Below are positions 23,373-34,900 of a stretch of DNA of 64,000 nucleotides, piece by piece (positions within the stretch are counted from its first letter, which is position 1; each line of letters starts with the position of its first letter). Made by a program: the position numbers and the translations under genes. The stretch comes from Sipunculus nudus (lineage: Eukaryota; Annelida; Sipuncula; Golfingiida; Sipunculidae), in the NCBI GenBank assembly GCA_026874595.1, contig CM049315.1:994501-1058500 (forward strand), written 5' to 3'. The notes beneath the pieces are model-generated. The model was not told where the DNA came from. It made no database searches and saw only the letters and a list, made by a program, of their open reading frames with translations.

Positions 23373-24969
23373 TTCTAAACAAAGTGTTAAACAAATTCAA
23401 GTGTCATATTCTACATTAGGCTGCCCATTTACTTGGTGATACCTCTGATGTATCATGTATTAAGGTCAAGGTCAATATCATACTTCCAAGAAAGAAGCAA
23501 CAATCGCCATGATTTAACAAGAAATCATTTAATGTCATAGAAATACATTTAAGTTGTCAATTCTTACTAATATAAGAATGCCCATGCTTTGGTTGCACTT
23601 TTGAGGTCTGGAGATGTATATATCATGCATCAAGGTCATGGTCAAAGTCAAATTTGGTAGAAAAAGCCAACATGAGCAGCTTTCAAATTATATCAACTCA
23701 ACAACTGCTGTGTCCGATGAAATTGAACTGACATTTTATGTTATAGCAAAAGAAGCATGCGAATGAAGAAGATAAGTCATAATACTATTTTAGGTATCGT
23801 TACATTATAAATTGACTTTATCATGAGCATTCTATATATTTCTTATGACATTATGTATCAAATAATCACTGAACCTCCTTACGCAGAAATTATTGATGTT
23901 GTGAGTGTTTTTTTGTGAATGGAAAGAAGTTTTTGCAATATATAATTGAACAATGGCAGCTGTTGCCGTAGCTCCAGGTTATTTACCAAGAGGAAACCAA
24001 ACCTTGCCAAATCATTCACTTCTTATTATGTCTCTGAATATATATCCCCTGCAGTAAAATACAAATACCTTTATTTAAAAACATTGTGTTTATTAAAACA
24101 AATTGTTTCCACTACTAGGCTACTAATGACAACTTATTTATGGCTCTTTTTCCTTTTATTGTGGAAGTCATCGCTGGGAGAAAAAAGTAGGTGGTTTTGT
24201 CTACTCTGAACAGGAATATATGCATGCTATTAAAACTTGTTGCTTTATATGTTAAGTAAAACAAAAAATCGACAACTCTAATGTCAGCACAAAGTATTGT
24301 GGCAGAAATTTTCGTCAGCAGACAAGTTGACAGACGAAGGTTGAGATGACAGCAAAGTAAACCCTTCACCATGCTACACAGATCTTGTAATCTCGAGGGA
24401 AACGAAAACACTCCCAAGTAAAACCGCGGCCGTTGGAAAAGAAAATTATGTATTGATTGAATTATCCTTTGGGACCATAATTCTTATTTTTGCTTTGGTT
24501 TCGCTAAACATCTCATTCCTTATATCAGCAAAACGGCCCGGAAATATGAGTGAGAAAACAATGAACAGAAAAAAATGATTTATGGAAAGAGCGTTTTTTT
24601 TCAATTCCCAACCGCGAAATTGCTTGTTCAAACACGTCTGTCAAAAAAATATCTTACGGCAATTGAGACTAATGGAAGCTTTTACTCGTTGTAGAGGTTT
24701 TGCTGACGCAGCAGTATTTCATGCTTGTCAGAGTTTTGAAAACTTCCACAAACTTCTACACATCTGCCTTGCTATAAAGCTTTCACAACCCCGCTGTCAG
24801 CCAGCAGGAAGGCACAATTTACAGGAAAATTGGAAATGATAATGATGCTCTCATGTAATTATCCATGTCCGTCACTGCAGAGGGACAGGGCCCATCATAC
24901 AATGGCGAGTTTTACCTCCCCAAGGTGTGGGGGTTATGTTTTTGCCACATTCGTTTGTTTTGAACACAA
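23373..24969. other. Intergenic, with diverged AGGTCA-type repeats in the first part
   Basis: 'tcaaggtca' segments near 23462 and 23632 recur with similar neighbours, suggesting an old tandem repeat. The rest (23700-24969) has no feature that I can support, and its small open frames lack domains. Confidence 0.45.
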
Positions 24970-25145
24970 ATTTTTAAGAATAAATTATAATTATTTGTTA
25001 ACAAAGAAAACACTGACTTCTTGATTCATTCCTCTAGACATTTCGCGCTGCCTAGTGTTATAGAATCTGATTATTTTTAATATGTCCATAACAAAATTTG
25101 TGTTCGTCACGCATACGTGATCTGTTGACAATAGGTTCCGTAACA
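24970..25145 (+). repeat. Truncated 5' LTR of element A
   Basis: Matches the last ~170 bp of the 3' LTR (from 'taagaataaattata' to 'aggttccgtaaca'), including the CATACGTGATCTGTT block. The U3 part is missing. Confidence 0.85.
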
Positions 25146-25151
25146 TAAAAT

Positions 25152-25169
25152 TGGGGGCTCGTCTGGGAT
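25152..25169 (+). promoter_or_regulatory. Primer binding site, tRNA-Pro type
   Basis: TGGGGGCTCGTCTGGGAT lies 6 bp after the LTR end. It differs by one base from the proline-tRNA primer site familiar from gammaretroviruses (…GTCCGGGAT). It would prime minus-strand DNA synthesis. Confidence 0.85.
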
Positions 25170-25311
25170 GCTTAATAGTTTTGAAAATTTGTTAGGCCTT
25201 GACCTGGACATATTGTTTTATACATTGTTTACAAGATTACATATTGTTTACAGTACATTGTTTACAGGATTTATCTGAGTGTTTTTTTGTTATTTTTTTT
25301 AACATCTTAAC

Positions 25312-26098
25312 ATGGCAGATTTCAAACCTGAGACATTTGTTGACGATCCCGATCCTATTCAACTCCAACAGTTGACAAAGGAACAGTTGTTGCGTTTGGG
25401 ACAACACTTAGGATTAGGTGTGAAAAAAGCTTTGAGAAAGCCTGATATCATTGCTAAAATCATGCAAGATTTAGTTAGCAAAGGTTTAATTGAAGAGACT
25501 GAAGTGGAAACATCAGGAAATGACAGCCTTGCTTTTTGCAACTAGAATTTAAAAAGTTGGAAATGCAACATGAGCTAGCATTAAAACAGTTTGAATTAGA
25601 AAAAGAAAAATAAACAGAGAGAAGAGAGGGATGATAACGAAAGGTTAGAAAGAGAAAGAAAAAAAATTGAGTTAAAACAACTGGAGTTAGAAAGACTTAA
25701 ACTAGAACATAGTCTACGTGCTGCCCCAACTCACAGTTTTGATGTTACTAAACACATTAGACTTGCCCTACCTTTTCAAGAAAAAGAGGTTAATAAATAT
25801 TTCTTACAATTTGAGAAGGTATCTACAAATTTAAAATGGCCTAATGAAAATTGGAATATGCTGTTATAAAGTGTATTGACTGGCAAGGCCTGAGAAATTT
25901 ACACAGAGCTTTCAGTAGAAGCTGCTACTGATTACGACCTAGTAAAACGGTTAATCCTAAAGGTTATGAGTTAGTTCCGAAGGCTTACCGCCAGATATTC
26001 AGAAAATGGGAAGAGCGCAAAGAACAGACCTATCCCGAAGTTGCTAGAAGCAGTTGTTTGATCGCTGGTGTAGTTCTAAAAATGCAATGAAAGATTAT
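25312..26098 (+). pseudogene. Element A gag remnant with SCAN-like capsid segment
   Basis: Starts at ATG 25312 with MADFKPETFVDDPDPIQLQQ, followed by a helical segment (LTKEQLLRLGQHLGLGVKKA). A stop falls at 25543. Further on, shifted frames encode a Glu/Lys/Arg-rich coiled-coil-like stretch (25560-25710) and a capsid-like part (HIRLALPFQEKEVNKYF, then YELVPKAYRQIFRKWEERK and ARS...LFDRWCSS near 25945-26080). The YxLVPxxYRQxFR...TYxE...FDRW pattern resembles the SCAN domain, which in vertebrates derives from the capsid of Gmr1-like retrotransposons. Nonsense codons and frameshifts make it non-functional. The right end is an internal deletion, since the next codons belong to integrase. Confidence 0.7.
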
Positions 26099-26400
26099 GA
26101 CTGCAGTATGTCTCGGACTTTCGCACTAAACTACACAATGCTTGTGAGATTGCAAAGTCAAATCTAAAATCTGCACAACGTAAAATGAAAACAAAGTATG
26201 ACCAGCACAGTGTAAGTAGGACTTTTGAGTCTGGTGAAAAGGTCCTTGCCTTACTACCTATCCCTGGCAGACCTCTGCAAGCTAGGTATTTGGACCTTAC
26301 ATTGTTGACAAGAAAGTCATTGATTTAAATTACATACTGTTGACACCAGATAGACGTAAGAAGAAACAACTGTGCCATGTTAACATAATGAAACCATAAT
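26099..26400 (+). pseudogene. Element A integrase C-terminal remnant
   Basis: Translation gives YVSDFRTKLHNACEIAKSNL then KVLALLPIPGRPLQARY and TPDRRKKKQLCHVNIMK. This matches the C-terminal part of the element D integrase at 62280-62600, which has KVLVLFPIPGHPLQAKYSGPY and ends QLCHINMLKEY. This region normally carries the GPY/F module. Here it is partly frameshifted and GPY itself is disturbed. It lies upstream of the reverse transcriptase, which is the key evidence for the inverted pol order. The zinc and DDE domains are absent, deleted at the junction with gag. Confidence 0.75.
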
Positions 26401-26559
26401 ATGACAGAAATAGCACATCAGATGTTGTACATAATGTTACTGCTGTAAATTATGTAAACACTGACCCTGACCCAGTTAGAGTAGATACTGATTGTAAGTG
26501 TGATGTAGACATTCAGTGTGGTACAGTACAATTTAACAACTCAGACGTGCTTAACAACT

Positions 26560-27555
26560 TGCCAAACTGTCACACCTTACCGCGCAACAACAACAAGACC
26601 TCAAGAACCTGCTGCGAAATTATGAGCATTTGTTTAGTGACATTCCAACGCGAACTAACATATTGTGCCATGACGTCGTTGTTGGCGAGGCAAGCGCAGT
26701 CAAGCAACATCCTTTTAGACTGAATCCAGAAAAGCAAAAGTATCTACAGGATGAGATTCAATATTTGTTGGACAATGTTTTTATTGAACCTAGTATCAGT
26801 AACTGGAGTTCGCCGTGTATTCTTGTGCCAAAACCTGATGAAAGTTACCGTATGTGCAAAGATTATCGAAAACTGAACTCGTCACCAAGACTGACACGTC
26901 CCCGATTCCGAGGATCGATGATAGTATTGATAGAGTCGGTAGCTCCAGATATGTCTCCAAGTTTGACTTGCTGAAAGGATTCTGGCAAGTTTCGCTGACA
27001 GAACGAGCGAAAGAAGTGTCCGCATTTGTGAGGCCGCAAGGACTGTACCAGTGTAAAGTTATGCCGTTTGGCATGAAGAACTCGCCAGCCACATTCCAGC
27101 GTTCATCCATATGGTAGTCAAGGACATTCAGGGCTGCGACGCAAATATTGATGACCTCATTGTAAACAGGGACACCTGGGAGAAACATCTGTAAATTCTT
27201 GGTGACCTCTTCGAAAGACTCGATGAAGCACGTCTGACCGTCAATTTAGTTAAATCGGAGTTTTGTCATGCACAAGTAACATTTTTGGGTCATATTGTAG
27301 GGCAGGCTCAAGTAAAACCTGATGATGCTAAAATAAGTGCTATTTCTGCATTTCCTAGACCAGAAAACAAAAAGCAAATAATGCGTTTTCTTGGTATGGT
27401 TGGATACTACAGGAAGTTCTGTCCAAATGCTTCTGCTGTAGCTGAATCTTTGACTAATTTGTTAAAGAAGAAACAAAAGTTTGTATGTAATGTTCAGTGT
27501 GAAAATGCATTTCAGAATTTGAAAGCAATTTTACAAAGTTCACCAGTTTAAGCAG
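26560..27555 (+). pseudogene. Element A reverse transcriptase remnant
   Basis: Frames together cover a Ty3/Gypsy-type reverse transcriptase. An entry segment (LFSDIPTRTN) is followed by NWSSPCILVPKPD, CKDYRKLN, SKFDLLKGFWQVSLTERAKE, VMPFGMKNSPATFQR and a catalytic-site block reading NIDD in place of the usual YIDD. Then come FLGHIVG, FLGMVGYYRKFC and the thumb/connection. A frameshift near 26870, another near 27110 and a stop at 27193 break it. It has no intact catalytic tyrosine and is dead. Confidence 0.9.
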
Positions 27556-28030
27556 CTCCAGACTGTTCTGTACCTTTTAAGTTAGCTGTAGATGCTAGTA
27601 CTGCTGCTGGTGCTGTGTTGTTAAAGGTAGGCAATTATGGCATAGATCATCCAATTTGTTATTTTTCAAGAAAGTTTAATGCAAACCAGAAAAACTACTC
27701 CACTATCTAAAAAGAATGTTTGGCTTTGATTTTGGCATTACAACATTTTGCAGTTTATGTTACTTCATCAGTCAGGCCTATCATTGTCTTCAGTGATCAC
27801 ATTCCCCTCACGTTCATGAACAAGTTGAAGTGTAAAAATCAAAGAATGATGAGATGGAGTTTGTTCTTACAAGATAACAAACACATTAAAGGGAAAGACA
27901 ATGTACTTGCATGATTGCTTATCGAGATGTTTATGAAATGTAAACGAGATAATTTTGAGATGTTGTAAAAATTTAGTGATTGTGATCGCAAAAAGATAGT
28001 TTTCCGAAAAAAAAAAACTTTCTTTTTTAC
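27556..28030 (+). pseudogene. Element A RNase H remnant
   Basis: FKLAVDASTAAGAVLL supplies the first acidic residue, KECLALILALQHF the glutamate helix and VFSDHIPLTFMN the next aspartate. Stops occur at the start, before KECLAL and after GKDNVLA. The reading continues only to a low-complexity end and then the polypurine tract, with no integrase downstream. Confidence 0.85.
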
Positions 28031-28034
28031 TTAC

Positions 28035-28045
28035 AGGAGGGGGAG
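28035..28045 (+). promoter_or_regulatory. Polypurine tract of element A
   Basis: AGGAGGGGGAG directly precedes the LTR start TGTTACAGG, the normal site for plus-strand priming. Confidence 0.9.
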
Positions 28046-28352
28046 TGTTACAGGTGCCCTTTTTGTTGTGTGCTCAAGTCTTACAGATGTCTTTTTTGTT
28101 GTGTAACACGGACGTAACTCGTGTTGTAGCGGTTAGCTGGGTGTTGCACTCTCAGTTTAATCCGTACTGTTTGAACTCTCGTTGTGCTTGCTTGGGGCTT
28201 TCTCGCCTGGCCGGGCCGGGGCGAGCTCACGTGTGAACTCTGACACGGCGTTCTCTGTTCTAGTATGTTCTTTGAGCGTGTGTACTGTGTATTATGTTGG
28301 AATTGTTTAGACTGTTCGAGAAGTGGAAAATTCTCGGTTTGGGGCGAGAAGT

Positions 28353-28361
28353 TATAAATAG
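28353..28361 (+). promoter_or_regulatory. Putative LTR TATA box
   Basis: TATAAATAG sits about 310 bp into the LTR, followed by a G-run. It is a plausible U3 core promoter judged by motif and position only. Confidence 0.5.
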
Positions 28362-28741
28362 GGGGGATGTGTTTTAGAGCAGAGAGAGAGGTGAGAGAAT
28401 ATTCCAGCGGACGGAAGCAAGTTAGTCAGTGTATGGAACCTATCCGATTGTCCAGTAATTCAAGGGATTCTAATATTACTAACTCAATACATTTTGGTGT
28501 TGCCTGCCTCAAGTTCACTTTATGGATTGTTACGAGAGATTTAAATTGGACTGTTATTCTCCGGGACAGTTTGTGTGGACTTGTCATCCGGCATACACAT
28601 TTGAAGGGACTTATTGTTGTGACAGTGGTGGTATCCAGGCACTGTGCACTTTGTTTATTTTACTGTGTGATTGTATTGATTTGCTATTATACTGTGTTAT
28701 TGTGTTGATTTAGTGTATTGTAATGTTAGGGTTGTTTTAAG

Positions 28742-28747
28742 AATAAA
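28742..28747 (+). terminator. Putative LTR polyadenylation signal
   Basis: AATAAA within a segment conserved among all LTR copies of this family in the window. Confidence 0.45.
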
Positions 28748-28904
28748 TTATAGTTACTTGTTAATAAAAAACACTGACTTCTTTATTCATTCCCCTAGAC
28801 ATTTCACGCTGCTTTGTGTTACAGAATCTGATTTTTTTTTATCTCCTTGACAAAATTTATGTTCATCACGCATACGTGATCTGTTAATATTAGGTTCCGT
28901 AACA

Positions 28905-29663
28905 ACATGTATGTCTCGGCTGTTATATATGTAGATTCCATTTAGAGGTCATACGTCGTTTATCCTATCGTTTTATGTTTCGTTTTAAAACACACCACGT
29001 CAGGTGTGGCACTGAAATGTATAAATAGACAATGGCGACAGAAAACTAATGATGATGAAAAATAATTTTTACATAGTGCCTCATATGAGCCATTGATTTA
29101 GCAGTAGATTACAAGATAACTCATGGCGTTATGGTGATATTTATGATACAGACCTCTAAAATTAATCAATTACAATAATGTAAAAGTGCCTTTTTATGAT
29201 ATCGAGAATTTGATAAAAATGCTTGGAGCCAGAGCTGCATATTTAAAAAAATGCTTTGTAAATCATTTTGTACACATAGAACACTCAGAAAACTAACATA
29301 TGTATTTCTAGGTAAATTTGGTTCATTTTGGATTTTATTACATGCCTTCGGAGCTCCTTGCTTACGAAATGATTCGGTTAGTTATTTTTTAGTGCTAACA
29401 TGGCCTTCACCATAGTTTTAATTTAGATTTTTGTATTATGTATAACACATTCCATATACTGAATGTAGTGGAACTATATTTATAATGTTATTGAATTATA
29501 ATTGCTAAAAATCGCAAAAAAATATACATTATAATGAAAGTAAAATGCACAATCCCAAAACAGTGATTTCAGAAGATTTGACCTTGAAGATCAAGATCAA
29601 GGTCATCGTTTTTCGAATTCCTCCGAGATTTTGGCAGAAAGAAATGATGCGTCAAATTTGAAG
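28905..29663. other. Intergenic AT-rich sequence
   Basis: No gene. Near 29574-29663 a 'gatttgaccttgaagatcaa...ggtcatcg' segment occurs that belongs with the ~150-bp units at 31533-31930, suggesting that the next repeat interrupts an older array. Confidence 0.5.
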
Positions 29664-31532
29664 AAACAAGTGACCCGTGGGTCATGACGCTCAGCCGACT
29701 GACATATTGACAATATGTCCTTGCATAGGAAACTAATTAAGATAATATAGGTGGCATCATCATTCATGCATATTAGCTTAAGTTCATCAAGACCCCATAG
29801 CACACCAAATTCGATGACATTTCAACCAGCTTTTCCTGAGGAACCTGGCAATTTGTGTGTATTTTATATTATTTCTGGGATGCTCAAACATACCCCAAAA
29901 CTCTGAGAATATAGGTCACAGTGACCCAATATCAGGTTTTGAGGGGGGAACTTTTGAGGAACTCTCAGGATGCCAAGTGAGAAGATTCTTGGTCCAATCG
30001 TTATGATTTGTACCCTACTTTGGTATCAAATTTTCAAATATTCTGGGGTGTGCTTATAAGCCCCATTGCTCATATAATATGGGTAACAGAGACCTCATTT
30101 CATGTTTTCCAAGGAGACTTTTTATGGACCTCCCTGGATTTAAAGTTAGATGATTTTAGATCCAGTGGTTATAATTTGTGCCCTGCTTTGGTATCAAATT
30201 TTCAATTATGTTAGGGGTGCTTATAAGCCCCATAGCTCAGAGAGTAACGGAGACCTAATTTCAGGTTTCCAAGGATATTTTTTACCTTCCTGCCCTGTTA
30301 ACAGACCAGCGCATCTTTGAAGGTCTCAAAAATAGAGAGAAAATGCATAAAAATTGGAAAAAAACAGGTGACGCCACCAGTCTGCAAGAACTGATAACAC
30401 TTCATGATGAATATGCATGCAAAGAATCATGACAATCCTTGCACATTTTGTTGAGATACTAGAGCTTTTGTATCAAATTTTATGTTATTCTTGGGGGGTC
30501 TACTGAGCCCCATAGCTCAGAGCATATTGGTAACAGAGACCTAATTTCAGGTTTCCATGGAGATATTTTTATTGACCTCCCAGCATGTCAAGATAGAAGA
30601 TTCTAGGTCCAATGGTTACTTTTTGTGTCCTGTTAACAGATGACTGCATCTTTTAAAGTCTCAAAAATAGAGAAAAAAATCATAAAAATTCGAAAAAAAT
30701 ACACCAGTCAGCAGGAATTGATGAAACACACCATGATGAATATGCATGCAGAGAATCATGGCAATCAATGAACCATTTGTTGAGATACTACAGCTTTTTT
30801 ATCAACTTTTTAGTTGTTCTTGGGGGTACTTCAAAGCACTATAGCTCGAAGAATATGGGTAACAGAGACCTAATTCCAGGTTTCAAAGAAGACCTTTAAT
30901 GGGCCTCCCTGCAGGTCAAGACAGAAGTTTCTAGGTCCAGTGGTTACAGTATGTGCCCTGTTAACATATGACCGCATATGAGCTCCACAGCTCGAAGATT
31001 ATGGGTAACAGAGACCTTATTCCAGGTTTCCACAGAGACTTTTCATGCGCCTCCCTGCATGTCACGAGAGAAGATTCTAGGTCCAGTTGTTATGATTTGT
31101 TCCCTGTTAACAGATGACCGCATCTTTTAAGGTCTCAAAAATAGAGAAAATATATCGTAAAAATTAATAAAAAATACAGGTAGCGCCACCAGTCTGCAGA
31201 AACTTATGAAACACTCTATGATCAATATCTATGCAAAGAATCATGGTGATCAATGCATTAGTTGTTCAGATACTTGAGCTGTTGTATCAAATTTTCCATT
31301 ATTCTGGGGGGTACTTCGGAGCCCCATAGCTCGAAGAATATGGGTAACAGAGACCTAATTCCAGGTTTTCAAGGAGAATTTTCATGGACCTCCCTGGATG
31401 TCAAGTTAGAAGATGCCAGGTCGAGTGGTTACGATTTGTGCCCTGTTAACGGCTGGACGGCCGGATGGCCGGACGCACGATGGAGAAAGGGTGTTCGCTA
31501 TAGCTCAGATGACTTACAGTCAGCTGAGCTAA
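29664..31532 (+). repeat. Hairpin-ended repeat with ~160/330-bp internal repeats (family R, copy 2)
   Basis: Left end AAACAAGTGACCCGTGGGTC, the reverse complement of the right end of the 572-2998 copy. The right end is a hairpin (TAGCTCAGATGAC, 5-base loop, GTCAGCTGAGCTA) followed by AAAA, matching the left end of that copy. The interior is a diverged tandem repeat in which 'gggtaacagagacctaatttcagg', 'gacctccctgcatgtcaag' and 'ttaacagatgaccgcatctttt' recur at irregular spacings of about 160 and 330 bp. A GC-rich GGCCGGATGGCCGGACG stretch lies just inside the right hairpin, and the other copy has a similar GGCC/GTCCG stretch. Confidence 0.7.
31496..31530 (+). repeat. Terminal hairpin of family R copy 2
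   Basis: Stem TAGCTCAGATGAC/GTCAGCTGAGCTA has 12 of 13 pairs with loop TTACA. The equivalent at 577-612 keeps the structure despite different arm sequence. Confidence 0.75.
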
Positions 31533-31930
31533 AATCGTTAGTACTTCCAAACTTATGGGGATCACAATAATCGTTGAATTGCGCAGATTTGACATTGAAG
31601 ATCCAGGTCACCAGAACTAAAAATTCTGAGATCTTAAAGGAATCAACTTGTGTGTCGAATCTGAGGGAAACATACGCAATACTTCTTAAGTTATTGTTTC
31701 CACAAGACAATAACGATAATTCGGCGTATTTGACCTTTAAGATTCTGGTCATGGTCACTGGTTTTCGAACTCGTCCATGAACTTCGTTAAAACAAGTGTA
31801 CCAAGTCGTTTAGCAAATGATAGGACAAAATGTGAAATACTTCAAGAGTTATGGGGTTCCTAAAATTTTACATTTTGGCAGATTTGACCTTGACGATATC
31901 CTACAGACGACGACAAACGACCCTCATACG
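31533..31930 (+). repeat. ~150-bp diverged tandem repeat with TTGACCTT(G)AAGAT
   Basis: TTTGAC(C/A)TT-GA-GAT phrases at about 31588, 31729 and 31885, spaced about 141 and 156 bp, each followed by a GGTCA motif in at least two units. They are related to the segment at 29574. Confidence 0.55.
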
Positions 31931-34900
31931 CCGCACATTGTGGCCCGCCCACCTGTTCAGGTTATTTTCGAATGTCCACCACCAGCTGAGCAATTTTAGA
32001 ACCTGTGCTTCCATGGCGGACGCATGTTACCATCGGGATTTTTAGTTGCGAATGAGTTTCTAATTTGCTTTCAATTGTAAAAAAAATATGACCATGCCAT
32101 ATTAACCTGGTCAAAGGAGGGTCAATAAGTCCACATATATGATAATATTTTTAAATCTCGCATAGTGTCAGAAATTTAGTTAAATGCTTATTTTTATCAT
32201 ATTCCTTATCTTTTTCTTTTCTTTTTATTGATTAAATATCAGTGGAACTGTGCAAATTCCAAGGCGTTATTCTTGTAGGATGCGATTTAACACACCTAGT
32301 CCATGGCCTACACATGTCATCATTCAGAGCAGGCACATCATTAATATTTGCTACCCCGTTTACTGGCTCTCGAACTACGCTGTCAGGAAGCTGGTAGGGC
32401 CCTGCTAGTGCTGGTAGTGCGCTGCTGATGGCGATCGCATTTCGATCTATCCACATCGACCCCGCGGCGTAAACTGTGTCCATGTTCAATAATGGCGCTC
32501 ATGTGACCATATGACCATCCAATCTGCAACACTATCTCAGTCCTGTGGAGCTCATAAAGACCTCAGGGCGCTCTAGCTGCGCTCTACGGCGATCTTATGT
32601 CACCGAGTATTTTTATCTTTGTAAAAAAGTAGACACCATACATTTTTTCTAGATCCTTAGGCCATAACCTTTTCAAAACAATATGGTGTCAATTTTTCTA
32701 AAAGGGTTTGGTCATTTCTTCATACCAAATTTGATTTTAGGGCAAAAATCGCGGGTCAATATGTATAAATATATACTTTAGAGGAAAACCTAGAGCATTT
32801 ATAGAGCGCATAACCCCCCCCCCCCCAACACCTGGATCCGCATAAACATCCAATTAACATTTAACAAAATAATGATGAAAAATTTATCAGTTCTTCCTTG
32901 GCCAACGGTCCAGTGTTCCACAAAATTTATTTGAACTTCATAAAACAAATCAAGGTATTCTGGGGTATTTTGTGCCAACGGAATGGCGGATCACCTGCCG
33001 ATTTTAGGTAACCTGTATCCTATAAAGTATAGCTCAGTGATCCCTGGTTCTAACTTGTGAATAAATATCTAGCTTGATTTATACGGAACATATGTAAATG
33101 ACCCTGTTATACTTCCATTATGATTTTGCTATTTTGTCAATCCATTGTTACATCACCGACATCATTATCTCACTCACTGACAGGGAAGGCATAGAAGCCT
33201 GTCTTTTCCGGCTATTTTATCAAAAAAGTATATCTAAATGTTCTTGAAAATGTTAAGGAGTTTTGTGGATATTTTGGTTATGGCTAGAAAATAACGATAA
33301 CATTTTAGGCGGTTGATTAGTTTTGTATATATTTTTGTGAAGAATAAACAGTAGAAAAGGGGGGCCACCTAGGCTGTATTCAGTGCCAGGTCCTCTCATA
33401 TCTTACTGATCCATCACAAAATTGTAGAAAATATTCCCTAGTCCACAATTCAAAATGTAACGTTTGGAGAAAAAGTGTGAACATATGACCAAGCAAAAAA
33501 TATTTTATAACGCTGGTCACACAAGGTCTGACAGTTTTTTTGTGCGCAATAACATTTCATTCATGATCAAATAAACCCCTTGTGGGGCAGGTCTTTCTAA
33601 TGATCGTTTAACTATTCATTGATATTTTTGTCCACAATTGATGTCTATAAGTTTACAGTAGACACGTATTTACGGACATTCACAGTTGGATGAGACATGG
33701 AAAGGACAGATAATTAACACTGAATGTAAAACATGTTTTGATGAAAACTGCAATAAGGAGCCTGTGAGGGCAAAACTTTTTTTAAAGAGAATGTTTCAAA
33801 TTAGAGTCCTCTTGAGGGAAACAAACTTCTTTTAAAATTAAATAATAAATTGAAACAAATTTCCAGAGTGTCACGTTGAGTCATAATACTTTCTCCTACG
33901 TGACTGCATATGATTTTCTAACCCATCTGAACAACCCCTCCCCCCCCTCCCTACAGGGAAATTTCAAATGGTTTCTTTGGTTAACTTTTAATTTAGATTT
34001 CTGGGTATATGAAATCGGAGCATTTTGACTGTACCGATACAATAATTAAAACAAAAAAACTTAACAGAAATAAGACAAATCAATGGTGAATATTAAATAT
34101 TGATTATTATTTGATTCTTGTCCCATTTTGTTCATTATCATTAAATGACTTAAAACGTATATAACAAAATTCGCGTTAGTTTTTTTTTCTTAACAGTACA
34201 GAAAAGCCTGTATTATTCCTCTATCTATTGTCAAAAGAGAGTACATGTACAGTAATGTAATGTTATTATTAGGTAAGATCTGTATTAAGGACCTGACAAT
34301 TGTTATTGTGGCCTTACCTTGATTCTGATTCCTAAGACCAAGAATATGGTACTAAAACAAAGTTTGATATCACTTGCCATTCCCATGATAAATCATTATT
34401 GGTTTAAATTTTCTATCCATATGTTAACTTATGACTCAAGAGCTCAAGAGCTCATTGCTTATAGTTAAGAAAAATCAACACTGATCAGCACTTAACCCGT
34501 CTCCAATTCACCTGTTTTATACGTTGTTATGGTGCTGCATGCAATGAAACACAGTCCCCGTGTGTTTGTTTACCAAGAATAGACTGCATGGCCAGAGGTC
34601 AGACCTTGAGCAAGCAGAACTCAAAAACAAGGAGAAGTGAATGAAAGGAGATCGAAACACAGAAGAAACACCGGGTGGATGATTGAAAAATCTTTGTGTC
34701 GTACAGTAAAAGCCACCAGGTGGCGTGTCCGCTATGTGTATATTAAGCACCACTGATTTCGCATCGGTGAAAGCGTCTCACTGCTTGTGTAAAGGAGTAA
34801 GAGCTAACGGACTAGAATTAACTATTGGCAGATACCATAATATTTAAAGGAGAAAAAAACAACATATGTGTATAGCATAAATATAATACTTTAGATGTAA

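Larger units (their letters stand above)
24970..28904 (+). mobile_element. Element A: decayed Gmr1-like Ty3/Gypsy LTR retrotransposon
   Basis: Order along the plus strand: truncated 5' LTR, tRNA-Pro-type primer site, gag with a SCAN-like capsid part, a C-terminal integrase piece, reverse transcriptase, RNase H, polypurine tract, full 3' LTR. Integrase lies before reverse transcriptase and nothing like integrase follows RNase H. That is the order of the Gmr1-like group and the reverse of ordinary Ty3/Gypsy elements. Protease and the integrase zinc and catalytic parts are deleted between gag and the integrase tail. Many stops and frameshifts are present. The 5' LTR keeps only about 175 bp, so insertion age cannot be estimated from whole LTRs and the left target duplication is gone. 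Confidence 0.88.
28046..28904 (+). repeat. 3' LTR of element A
   Basis: 859 bp beginning TGTTACAGG and ending TTCCGTAACA. Terminal inverted TGTTAC/GTAACA ends are visible. It is homologous to the solo LTRs at 5114-5884 and 39320-40152 (both minus strand). It contains a TATA-like box at 28353 and a polyadenylation signal at 28742. Confidence 0.92.

Noticed and set aside
24115-24417. Minus-strand 100-codon frame as a gene
   Set aside because: No domain and a biased composition; probably chance.
32232-32489. Minus-strand 85-codon frame as a host exon
   Set aside because: No recognisable motif, no splice context that I could defend, and average base composition of the neighbourhood.
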